Source: an uncultured delta proteobacterium
GTDB lineage: Bacteria; Myxococcota_A; Polyangia; Polyangiales; Ga0077539
Length of the DNA: 5,137 nt
Reading direction: 5' to 3'
NCBI GenBank assembly: GCA_903860995.1
Contig: CAIOSS010000259.1
Coordinates: 1 to 5,137, forward strand
The notes below the pieces were generated by a model that had not been told where the DNA came from, did not search any database, and was given only the letters and a program-made list of their open reading frames with translations. The position numbers were made by a program, and so were the translations under genes. Positions 1 to 5,137 of the stretch are shown in pieces (the stretch's first letter is position 1; each line of letters starts with the position of its first letter).

Positions 1-1
1 C

Positions 2-130
2 GACTACATCGCGGCGGGCGGCGAGCGCACGGGCAAACCGATGAGGGCCATCGTCGCGGTGGCGACCCCAGCGCCATCAACGAGCCGGCGCGAAAGCGGG
101 TCGCGAAGCCTCAACTCACGCGCTCGGTAA
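2..130 (+). CDS. Possible C-terminal end of an unidentified protein, cut by the left window edge
   Basis: Reading from base 2, a plus-strand frame is open from the window edge to a TAA at 128-130 and encodes 42 residues beginning DYIAAGGERTGKPMRAIVAV. The first ~27 codons almost all end in G or C and give a natural-looking, non-repetitive peptide. The last part is Ser/Arg-rich (SRRESGSRS) with weaker third-position bias. If real, it is the tail of a gene that starts to the left of the window. I do not recognise the family and no motif is complete. The minus-strand frame over the same bases (4-222) shares the same wobble positions and cannot be excluded by composition, but its peptide is Arg-rich and looks like a shadow. 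The gene would run toward the methylase remnant and end about 98 bp before the remnant's stop codon. Confidence 0.3.
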   Translation, partial: DYIAAGGERTGKPMRAIVAVATPAPSTSRRESGSRSLNSRAR

Positions 131-228
131 CAGAAGATGTTCCAATGTTGGCTGCATCCCCTCGCGTCGCCTCGACGGACGGTGGGCCCGACGGACCCCA
201 ATGCTCCCGCGTCTCGTGGCACGTTCCT

Positions 229-435
229 TCACTCCACCCCCGGCAACCCCGGTCCCCCCGCGTCGTCGTCCTTCTTCTTCCGGCCCCGCTTCGCCGGTGC
301 CACCACCGCAGCCGCGCCCTCGTCGGCCGCCGCCTGCACCGTCGCCGCGGCCTCGCTCGCCCCCGCCCGCTGCCGGTTCTCCTCCAGCAGCCGCGCGAGC
401 ACCTCGTCGCCCGTGTCGTCGTCCCACGTGTAGCG
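229..435. repeat. Left copy of a 207-bp direct repeat
   Basis: This segment matches 2546-2752 at a constant offset of 2317 bp with no insertions or deletions; 190 of 207 bases agree by eye. The repeat begins at the stop codon of the methylase reading frame (TCA on the plus strand) and ends at 435; outside these limits the flanks are unrelated. Both copies have the same orientation. The repeats bracket the ankyrin gene and the unknown plus-strand gene. Confidence 0.93.
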
Positions 436-447
436 GCACGTCGCTAC
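229..447 (-). pseudogene. Remnant of the 3' end of a second Eco57I-like DNA methyltransferase gene
   Basis: The minus strand from 435 to 231 encodes 68 residues that align without gaps to residues 793-860 of the intact methylase at 2546-5137 (numbered from the GTG at 5128). The shared stretch begins RYTWDDDT, passes through LARLLEENRQRAG and KRGRKKK, and ends GGPGLPGVE followed by TGA at 229-231. I count 17 base differences in 207 positions (~92 % identity) and 7 residue changes. Upstream of 435 the similarity stops. In the same frame only five unrelated codons separate it from a TGA at 448-450, with no ATG, GTG or TTG start among them, so it cannot make the methylase domain. What remains is only the charged, Ala-rich tail, with neither catalytic nor recognition parts. 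It is most simply the leftover of a duplicated or formerly tandem methylase gene. It is broken as a gene but not decayed in frame, so the event may be fairly recent, or the tail may have been copied as a unit. Confidence 0.85.
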
Positions 448-555
448 TCAGCGAGGCGCCAGCTCGCGGGTGTTCGTCGGCGGCCGACCGGGCACGCGAC
501 GCAGGCATCGTGGCCGGTACCGACTGCTCAATGGGGCGCGGGGGAGGAGCTGCGC
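436..555. other. Non-coding spacer with no recognised feature
   Basis: This lies between the inner edge of the methylase remnant and the downstream stop (556-558) of the putative lost ankyrin tail. It has long open frames only because of its GC richness, and these give Arg/Pro/Gly-rich peptides. I see no convincing hairpin, promoter or gene. It contains the junction (435/436) where similarity to the methylase gene stops. Confidence 0.5.
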
Positions 556-636
556 TCACCCCTCGACGAAGGCCACCGTCTCCCACCCAGCGAGCAGCCG
601 GTCCAGGGCGCCATTGCGTCCAGAATCGCTGGTCAC
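556..636 (-). pseudogene. Probable out-of-frame C-terminal tail of the ankyrin gene
   Basis: At the stop codon of the ankyrin gene (633-635) the overlapping minus-strand frame, entered at GTG 634-636, continues for 26 residues (VTSDSGRNGALDRLLAGW..., ending AFVEG) to a TGA at 556-558. About four fifths of these codons end in G or C, and the ALDRLLAGWE stretch resembles the closing helix that normally caps an ankyrin stack. One missing base around 633-640 would join the two pieces into a ~209-residue protein. Either a real 1-bp deletion or a sequencing error in this CG-rich stretch could explain it. It could also be chance, since open frames are common in such DNA. Confidence 0.45.
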
Positions 637-1181
637 GGTCGCGGATCCTTGATCGCGGGGTCGGCGCCGTACCGCAGGAGGAGGACGATCATCTCGGCAC
701 CTCCGAGCCGATTCGCGAAGTGCAGGGGCGTCGCGCCACTCTCAGCCTTCGGGTTGGCGTCCGCACCGGCCTCAAGGAGCATCTCGGCGAGATCGGCCCT
801 CCCGTTGGCTGTGGCCTGATGAAGCGGGGTATACCCGGCGGGACTCACGCCGGGGAGGAACCTGTCCCAGGTCGGCAGGAAGTCGACGGTTCGGGGCTCC
901 AAGGCCGGGTTGAACGTGAGCAGCAGCCGCAGCATCGCTGGGTTCTTGCGCTGGACCGCGGTGAATACAGGGGTCCACCCGAGCGGGCTGGACACGTTGA
1001 CGTTGGCGCCGCGCTCGAGCAGGAGCGCGGCCACCTCGATGTGGCCGTTCGCGACGGCGCCACCCAGAGCCGACGAGCCCCTCGCGTCCTGCTCGTCGAT
1101 TCGGGCGCCTTCGTCGCAGAGTCGGCGGACTTCTTCGAGGTCTCCGCCGCTGGCGGCTCGCCTCAAGCTCCGGTATCGCAT
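633..1181 (-). CDS. Small ankyrin-repeat protein, C-terminus probably frameshifted
   Basis: This encodes 182 residues built from five ankyrin-type units: about residues 3-30 (RAASGGDLEEVRRLCDEGA), 34-63 (AVANGHIEVAALLLERGANV), 67-96 (GWTPVFTAVQRKNPAMLRLL), 116-145 (GYTPLHQATANGRADLAEML) and 148-176 (SGATPLHFANRLGG...YGADPA). Ankyrin repeats are helix-turn-helix stacks that bind other proteins, so a binding or inhibitory role is likely; the partner is unknown. There is no signal peptide or membrane segment, so it is probably cytoplasmic. An extra ~19 residues (97-115) interrupt the stack between units 3 and 4. The ATG at 1179-1181 was chosen because an AAGGG ribosome site lies 6 nt upstream. 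A GTG at 1271 is in frame but lacks such a site and would place an inverted repeat inside the gene. The protein stops abruptly after unit 5 (AIKDPRP), where another frame continues with a plausible ending. It is divergent from the gene at 1466. Confidence 0.85.
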   Translation of the reverse strand: MRYRSLRRAASGGDLEEVRRLCDEGARIDEQDARGSSALGGAVANGHIEVAALLLERGANVNVSSPLGWTPVFTAVQRKNPAMLRLLLTFNPALEPRTVDFLPTWDRFLPGVSPAGYTPLHQATANGRADLAEMLLEAGADANPKAESGATPLHFANRLGGAEMIVLLLRYGADPAIKDPRP

Positions 1182-1187
1182 CGGATT

Positions 1188-1197
1188 CCCTTCCCCC
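1188..1197 (-). promoter_or_regulatory. Ribosome binding site of the ankyrin gene
   Basis: On the minus strand the purine run GGGGGAAGGG ends 6 nt before the ATG at 1181. It decides the start in favour of this ATG over the upstream in-frame GTG at 1271. Confidence 0.6.
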
Positions 1198-1224
1198 TCT
1201 CGACCTTCCCCGGGCGACGGACAT

Positions 1225-1261
1225 CGTCGGCGATCGCTGTGATCCGCCTCGATCGCCGACG
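1225..1261. repeat. Perfect 12-bp inverted repeat in the divergent spacer, possible operator or leader hairpin
   Basis: CGTCGGCGATCG at 1225-1236 is the exact reverse complement of CGATCGCCGACG at 1250-1261, separated by 13 bp. It lies 44 bp upstream of the ankyrin start and about 205 bp upstream of the plus-strand gene. There is no T-run on either side, so an intrinsic terminator is unlikely. As DNA it has the size of a dimeric repressor operator (half-site centres about 25 bp apart); as RNA it could fold in the 5' leader of the ankyrin transcript. The regulator is unknown. Confidence 0.7.
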
Positions 1262-1385
1262 GGAAGTACACCCCTGGAGAGGAGCGTCGCCGTCTTCGCC
1301 GGGGCAGGTCATCGCGACTCTGGCTCGGAGTTGCTACCCGTGAATACCAACACGCTTCTCGCGCGCCGTCGACCCCTGCGCGCCC

Positions 1386-1413
1386 TTGACGCGCCCGGCG
1401 CCCACCGTGATTC
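1386..1413 (+). promoter_or_regulatory. Weak candidate promoter for the unknown plus-strand gene
   Basis: TTGACG at 1386-1391 resembles a -35 box and is followed after 16 bp by TGATTC (1408-1413), a poor -10 match. It lies 53 bp before the ATG at 1466. GC-rich genomes often lack clear sigma-70 boxes, so this is only a candidate. Confidence 0.2.
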
Positions 1414-1454
1414 GCCCGCTGTCAACACTGTCGACGTGATTCTCCGATGCGCTC

Positions 1455-1458
1455 AGGA
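1455..1458 (+). promoter_or_regulatory. Ribosome binding site AGGA of the unknown plus-strand gene
   Basis: AGGA lies 7 nt before the ATG at 1466. It supports starting at this ATG rather than at the in-frame ATG at 1331, which would add 45 residues of low-quality sequence. Confidence 0.5.
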
Positions 1459-1465
1459 TGCTCGA

Positions 1466-2512
1466 ATGACATCCACCAGGACACGTAAACTGCAGCCTTC
1501 GCCGCTGCCGCCGCTCGCCGCGCTGCCGCTCCGCGAGCCGTGGCCCGTGGTTCGCGTTCGTCCCGACGGGAGCTACACGACGCTGGGGACGCTCCCGATC
1601 TCGTTGTCCGCCGTGGTGCGATGGGATGCGGCGGGAGGCCTCTGGGCGCTCGATGCGGAACAGGGCACCGTGACCGGGTACTCGGTCGGCCCGGACGGGG
1701 TTCACGAAGTCGCGAGGGACTCCCTCGAGCAGGGCTTCGAGAGCGCCGATCTCGCTGTGGCGGGAGGGCACATCTTCGTGGGCGGAGCAGCAAGCTCGGG
1801 AGGTGCCTACGATCCCCAGGGACCGCTGCTCAGGTACAAGTCTGCGCTCGGTGGCGGCCCGTGGTCGGCCCTCCCTGTCCCAGTGGAGGTCGGGAATGGA
1901 AAGGCGGTGGACGCCCTGCTGGTCGATGGTGATCGACTTATCGCGGTGGACGACATCGTCATGCCCAAGTGGTTCCTCGTGTACGACCTGCGGGCGCCAG
2001 AGGGGCCGTCCCTGCTGGAAGTCATCCCTCTCGAACAGGGAGTCAACGAGACGACGCTCCCGGGCGCCGCGATGTCCGCCCGTTGGATCGCCTTGCGAAG
2101 CAAGGGGGCCCACATGGGCGGGAGCTATTGTGCGGTGACCCTGTACGCGCGAGGGGACCTGAGTCGGCGCGGTTCGTTTGGAGAAGACCGGGCCTGGGAC
2201 TCGCCGAAAGCGTCTCGGTTTCAGGGCGCTTCGTGGGGGGGCGCCGTCTTCGTCGGTGAGACTCTGCTGGTCGCAGCGGGCCCCGCCGGGCTCATGACAC
2301 TGGACTGTCGATCGCTCGGGACGCTCGATCCCGACAGCCCGGTCGCCCGGAGGCGACGAACTGACTTCTCGCGCAGCGTGCGGTGCGTGGTCTTTCCCGG
2401 CGTTCGCGAGGTGTTGGACGTCGTTGCGGTCGAGGCGTGCGGGGGAGCCTTCGTGATCGTCAAGGGTGCCTCCGGTCGCCGCGCCATCTGGCATTCCTGC
2501 ACGAGCGGATGA
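1466..2512 (+). CDS. Protein of unknown function, beta-propeller-like
   Basis: This encodes 348 residues; I do not recognise the family. After a Pro-rich N-terminus (PSPLPPLAALPL, residues 11-22) the sequence alternates short hydrophobic strands with Gly/Asp turns: GGLWALDAEQGTVTGYSV (57-74), DLAVAGGHIFVGGAA (95-109), VDALLVDGDRLIAVDD (148-163) followed by FLVYDL (170-175), and GAVFVGETLLVAAGPAGLMT (259-278). This rhythm is typical of WD40/YncE-like or kelch-like propellers, where each blade reads out a value and a label, so a propeller fold is inferred, not shown. No signal peptide, lipobox or membrane segment is visible, so it is probably cytoplasmic. It contains a few cysteines (222, 281, 307, 325, 345) but no metal or catalytic motif that I recognise. 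The start at ATG 1466 has an AGGA site. It is divergent from the ankyrin gene and convergent with the methylase gene, with 33 bp between the two stop codons. Third-position G/C bias along this frame is strong, which rules out the long antisense frame over 1334-2536. Confidence 0.8.
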   Translation: MTSTRTRKLQPSPLPPLAALPLREPWPVVRVRPDGSYTTLGTLPISLSAVVRWDAAGGLWALDAEQGTVTGYSVGPDGVHEVARDSLEQGFESADLAVAGGHIFVGGAASSGGAYDPQGPLLRYKSALGGGPWSALPVPVEVGNGKAVDALLVDGDRLIAVDDIVMPKWFLVYDLRAPEGPSLLEVIPLEQGVNETTLPGAAMSARWIALRSKGAHMGGSYCAVTLYARGDLSRRGSFGEDRAWDSPKASRFQGASWGGAVFVGETLLVAAGPAGLMTLDCRSLGTLDPDSPVARRRRTDFSRSVRCVVFPGVREVLDVVAVEACGGAFVIVKGASGRRAIWHSCTSG

Positions 2513-2545
2513 GGTCGGTGAGGTCACCCGCGCCATCTCCTGCCA

Positions 2546-2752
2546 TCACTCCACCCCCGGCAACCCCGGCCCTCCCGTGTCCTCGCCCTTCTTCTTCCGC
2601 CCCCGCTTCGCCGGTGCTGCCCCCGCCGCCGCGCCCTCGTCGGCCGCCGCCTGCACCTTCGCCGCCGCCTCGCTCGCACCCGCGCGCTGGCGGTTCTCCT
2701 CCAGCAGCCGCGCGAGCACCTCGTCGCGAGTGTCGTCGTCCCACGTGTAGCG
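2546..2752. repeat. Right copy of the 207-bp direct repeat (3' end of the intact methylase gene)
   Basis: This is the counterpart of 229-435, co-linear at an offset of 2317 bp. It encodes residues 793-860 and the stop of the intact methylase: the start of the charged tail, the Ala-rich stretch, KRGRKKK and the end GGPGLPGVE. The 17 differences cluster in the Ala-rich stretch and the acidic patch after KRGRKKK, where the protein should tolerate change. Confidence 0.93.
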
Positions 2753-5137
2753 CACCCGCTCGTCGAGCTGCACCCGGTAGTCGTACACCGGCCGCAGGTC
2801 CGTCCAGCCGTAGGCGTCGAGCACCGCGCGGTCCATCTCCGCGTGGAGCGCGCGCAACGTCGCGATGTCGGCGCTGCGCTCGTTGGCGTCGTGGAAGCGG
2901 TTGTACGTCGCCGTCAGGCCCTCGGGCTTCTTCGTCCCGATCGTGCGCTTCATCACCGCCGCCCGGTGCGCGTCGTAGCGCCGCCCGATGTCCTCCAGCG
3001 CCGCGCTCTGCTCCCACCCTTGCGGGAAGGGGAACGTCTCGAAGCAGTCCGATGGCGTGTACTGGAGGTCATCCTTCATCGTCGTCGAGAAGAAGCGCGC
3101 CCACGTCTCATGCACGTGCGACTGGAGCACCGTAAAGAACCTGTCGCTGTCGTCATTGAAGACGACGATCTTTTCACTGTATACCCAGCCGGTTGGGAGG
3201 AACACGAACGCGAATGTCTGACTGACACGAGCGATCACGAGCGCGCGGGATTTGTCGTGAATCGCACGATAGAGATCCGCTCGGCTCCGCTCGAAAAGCC
3301 ACCAGGGTGCGGTGGAATGATGACCCCGCAAGCCTTTCACCTTCGACTCGATGATCGACATGAGGTCAGGCCACGCGCGGGCCTGATCCTCACTCATCTC
3401 GCCGAAGTTGATGGCGTAGCGATGGGGCAACTGCTCCGGGTCATCGTTGAGCTCCTCACCGCCGAGAAAAGGAAAGATACGTTCCTGATTGCGCTGGTCC
3501 TTTTCGATCAACGCTCGCATCTCCGCGAGACTGCTCACGGCATCGCGTTTCTTCTCGCGGTCATCGAATGTGAAGCCCTTTCCAAGGATATAGCTTCCGA
3601 TGAAGCTCCGGTTTGCATTCTCGGGAATCGTCGCGGGATCTTCGCTTCCGCCGCGGTGAAACAGGAACGCGGTGATCTGCGGCACCTCTCGTTCGTCGAG
3701 ACGTCTTGTGCCCGACCATGTCCCACGAACGATGTGGACGACGACCACGACGACCTTCGCGAGGCCCGGCCATTTATAGCGCCTGCGGGCCTCGTAGATC
3801 GTGCCGCCGTTCGCGCAGATCCAGCGAAGTCCTGTCGCGCGGGTGTCACCCTGGTAGAGCGTATTCGTGGCGATCAGGCCAAGTGCACCGCCGTCTCGTA
3901 GGTAGCCAAACGCGCGGCGGAAGAAGTGCGCGACGAGGTCGGCGTTACCGTGGCTCTCCTCGTGAAGCTGCTTGAGCCAGTCGATGTAGCCCGCAGCGTT
4001 TCCCTGGATAAGGTTGTTCTTGCCTGCATACGGCGGGTTCCCCACGAAGGCATCGAAGCCCCCGCGTGAGCCGTCGAACACCTCGGGAAACTCCAGCGGC
4101 CAGTGGAAAGGCACGATCCCCCGCTCCCCGAGCACCCGCCGCACTTCGCTCCGCAGCGCCTCGCCCGTCCCCGCCTTCGTGAGCCACTGCGTGATCGCCC
4201 CGTGCTGGCCCGCGATCCACTTCGCCCGGTCTTTGTCGGTCTTCTGTGAGAAGAACCCCGCGACGACCACATCCCCCACGGTGCGCGCTTCGAGCAGCGC
4301 GTCCTGCGCCTCGCGCCAGAGCAGGCGCTGCCCTTCGTTGTCCGGCGGGTCGCCATCGCCCGCCACGTGGATCTCCCGCCGAAGCTCGCGCACCCGAGCG
4401 AGCGTGTCGTTCACGGTCTTGCGCACGAGGTCGAGCTGCGCGCCCTTGCGGGTGTCGAGCGACACGCTGGCGATCTGGTCGAGCGACAGCCCCACGAGCG
4501 AGTCGCCGTGGCGCAGGCAGTGATCGACGAACGTGAACGCATGGTCGCGCGCGAAGGTCTCCAGCCAGAGCGAGAGCCGCGCGAGGTCGACCGCGAGCGG
4601 GTTTCGATCGACGCCGTAAAGGCAGCGCTGGGCCACTCGGCGGCGCGCGTGCAGGTGCGGGTCTTCGTCGGGCGGAATCGGCGGCATCGCGTCGTGGTGC
4701 TTCCACGCCGCTTCGAGGCGCGTGGCGAGCTGGCGGCACACCTCCACGAGGAAGGCCCCGGAGCCCATCGCCGGGTCGCACACCCGCAGCGCGAGGATGG
4801 CCTCGGGCGTGGGGTGCTCGCCCATCGCCGCGAGCACGGGCGCGAGGGTGCGCTCGACGATGGGCTGCGTGAGCGAGCGCGGGGTGTAGTGCGAACCCGA
4901 GCGGCGACGCTCCTCGCCGGGCTGGAGGTACATCCACCCGCGCTCGATGGCCGTCGTGTTCTTGAAGGTCTTCTGCTGCGAGAGAATGGCGGCGACGTCG
5001 TCTTCGTGCGCGGCCTTCTCCATGGCCTTGGCGGTTCCGTCGGAGAGCTTGAGCCCGAGGTCGTCGGTGAGGTGCTTGATGAACTCCTTGCGCGCGAGGT
5101 CGGCGAAGCGCTGGAGGTCGACCACCACGTCGAGGGC
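2546..5137 (-). CDS. Eco57I/type IIG-like N6-adenine DNA methyltransferase, N-terminus outside the window
   Basis: 863 residues are visible and the frame is open at the right edge; positions below count from the GTG at 5128, which is probably not the start. Methylase motifs appear in order: GSHYTP (78-83), SAM-binding DPAMGSGAF (118-126), YGVDRNP (171-177), RHGDSL (206-211), catalytic NPPY (364-367), then DLVAHFFRRAF and GGALGLIATN (397-422). NPPY and the motif order are those of gamma-class adenine methylases, which transfer a methyl group from SAM to adenine N6. Residues ~470-705, including FLGGEEL (554-560), SQTFAFVFLP (636-645) and the FETFPFP box (696-702), form the presumed target-recognition region; a helical segment and a Lys/Arg-rich tail (KRGRKKK) follow. 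Families with this layout run to ~1000-1400 residues and carry extra N-terminal domains, often a nuclease, unseen here. Candidates are a type IIG/IIL-like restriction-modification enzyme or the DrmMI methylase of class 1 DISARM. No drmA-like gene follows, so this is the last gene of its transcription unit. Confidence 0.93.
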   Translation of the reverse strand, partial: ALDVVVDLQRFADLARKEFIKHLTDDLGLKLSDGTAKAMEKAAHEDDVAAILSQQKTFKNTTAIERGWMYLQPGEERRRSGSHYTPRSLTQPIVERTLAPVLAAMGEHPTPEAILALRVCDPAMGSGAFLVEVCRQLATRLEAAWKHHDAMPPIPPDEDPHLHARRRVAQRCLYGVDRNPLAVDLARLSLWLETFARDHAFTFVDHCLRHGDSLVGLSLDQIASVSLDTRKGAQLDLVRKTVNDTLARVRELRREIHVAGDGDPPDNEGQRLLWREAQDALLEARTVGDVVVAGFFSQKTDKDRAKWIAGQHGAITQWLTKAGTGEALRSEVRRVLGERGIVPFHWPLEFPEVFDGSRGGFDAFVGNPPYAGKNNLIQGNAAGYIDWLKQLHEESHGNADLVAHFFRRAFGYLRDGGALGLIATNTLYQGDTRATGLRWICANGGTIYEARRRYKWPGLAKVVVVVVHIVRGTWSGTRRLDEREVPQITAFLFHRGGSEDPATIPENANRSFIGSYILGKGFTFDDREKKRDAVSSLAEMRALIEKDQRNQERIFPFLGGEELNDDPEQLPHRYAINFGEMSEDQARAWPDLMSIIESKVKGLRGHHSTAPWWLFERSRADLYRAIHDKSRALVIARVSQTFAFVFLPTGWVYSEKIVVFNDDSDRFFTVLQSHVHETWARFFSTTMKDDLQYTPSDCFETFPFPQGWEQSAALEDIGRRYDAHRAAVMKRTIGTKKPEGLTATYNRFHDANERSADIATLRALHAEMDRAVLDAYGWTDLRPVYDYRVQLDERVRYTWDDDTRDEVLARLLEENRQRAGASEAAAKVQAAADEGAAAGAAPAKRGRKKKGEDTGGPGLPGVE

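Noticed and set aside
4..222. Minus-strand 72-residue frame at the left edge
   Set aside because: It is Arg-rich with no recognisable motif and shares wobble positions with the more natural plus-strand frame at 2-130.
436..632. Possible continued, frameshifted homology of the left repeat to the methylase gene beyond 435
   Set aside because: Only trivial matches (a few bases) are seen when shifted against 2753 onward, so I cannot support extending the relic.
633..1271. Upstream GTG start at 1271 for the ankyrin gene
   Set aside because: There is no ribosome site there, the added 30 residues do not resemble ankyrin sequence, and the 12-bp palindrome would fall within the gene. The ATG at 1181 has a good site.
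145..1343. Long plus-strand frames at 145-819 and 201-1343
   Set aside because: The peptides are dominated by Arg, Pro, Ser and Gly and lie antisense to the ankyrin gene and the methylase relic, whose opposite frames encode recognisable protein. They are GC-driven shadows.
2517..2528. GGTGA-GG-TCACC mini palindrome between the convergent genes as a terminator
   Set aside because: The stem is only 5 bp with a 2-nt loop and no T-run follows, so it is too weak to call.
1334..2536. 400-residue minus-strand frame opposite the unknown plus-strand gene
   Set aside because: Its peptide is Arg/His-rich and without hydrophobic rhythm, while the plus strand gives a natural alternation of strands and turns with strong third-position G/C.

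Overview
The window is GC-rich throughout (roughly 65-75 % G+C in most lines), with strong G/C at third codon positions. Together with the ankyrin protein, the Lys/Arg-Ala-Pro-rich tail of the large gene and the long unannotated protein, this suggests a large-genome, high-GC soil or aquatic bacterium such as a myxobacterium or relative. That placement is an impression from composition and gene style; there is no taxonomic marker in the window.

Right half (2546-5137, minus strand): the C-terminal 863 residues of a large Eco57I/type IIG-like N6-adenine DNA methyltransferase. It carries HYTP, DPAMGSGAF, GVDRNP, GDSL and NPPY motifs, a long target-recognition region and a helical tail. The frame is still open at the right edge, so the N-terminal part, where type IIG enzymes usually carry their nuclease, lies outside. 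The domain layout fits type IIG/IIL-like restriction-modification enzymes and the DrmMI-type methylases of class 1 DISARM, but the partner genes needed to decide are not in view.

Middle (633-2512): a divergent pair separated by 284 bp. On the plus strand is a 348-residue protein of unknown function with beta-propeller-like sequence (1466-2512), which ends 33 bp from the end of the methylase gene. On the minus strand is a small ankyrin-repeat protein (633-1181), which appears to have lost its last ~26 residues to a frameshift. The spacer between them contains a perfect 12-bp inverted repeat (1225-1236 / 1250-1261).

Left (1-632): a gapless, ~92 % identical copy of the last 207 bp of the methylase gene sits at 229-435, in the same orientation, in the same reading frame and ending at the same stop codon, but with no start and nothing else of the gene. 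The two genes in the middle are therefore bracketed by 207-bp direct repeats spaced exactly 2317 bp apart. Further left, a short plus-strand reading frame running off the left edge may be the end of another gene.

Taken together, this looks like the downstream edge of a restriction/defence locus remodelled by duplication: a ~2.1-kb cassette with an ankyrin gene and an unknown gene lies behind the methylase, and beyond it is a relic of a second methylase 3' end. The recognition domain of the intact methylase is also clearly lower in G+C than the rest of the gene, as expected if specificity domains are exchanged between lineages. I see no rRNA, tRNA, CRISPR array, transposase or recombinase in the window.
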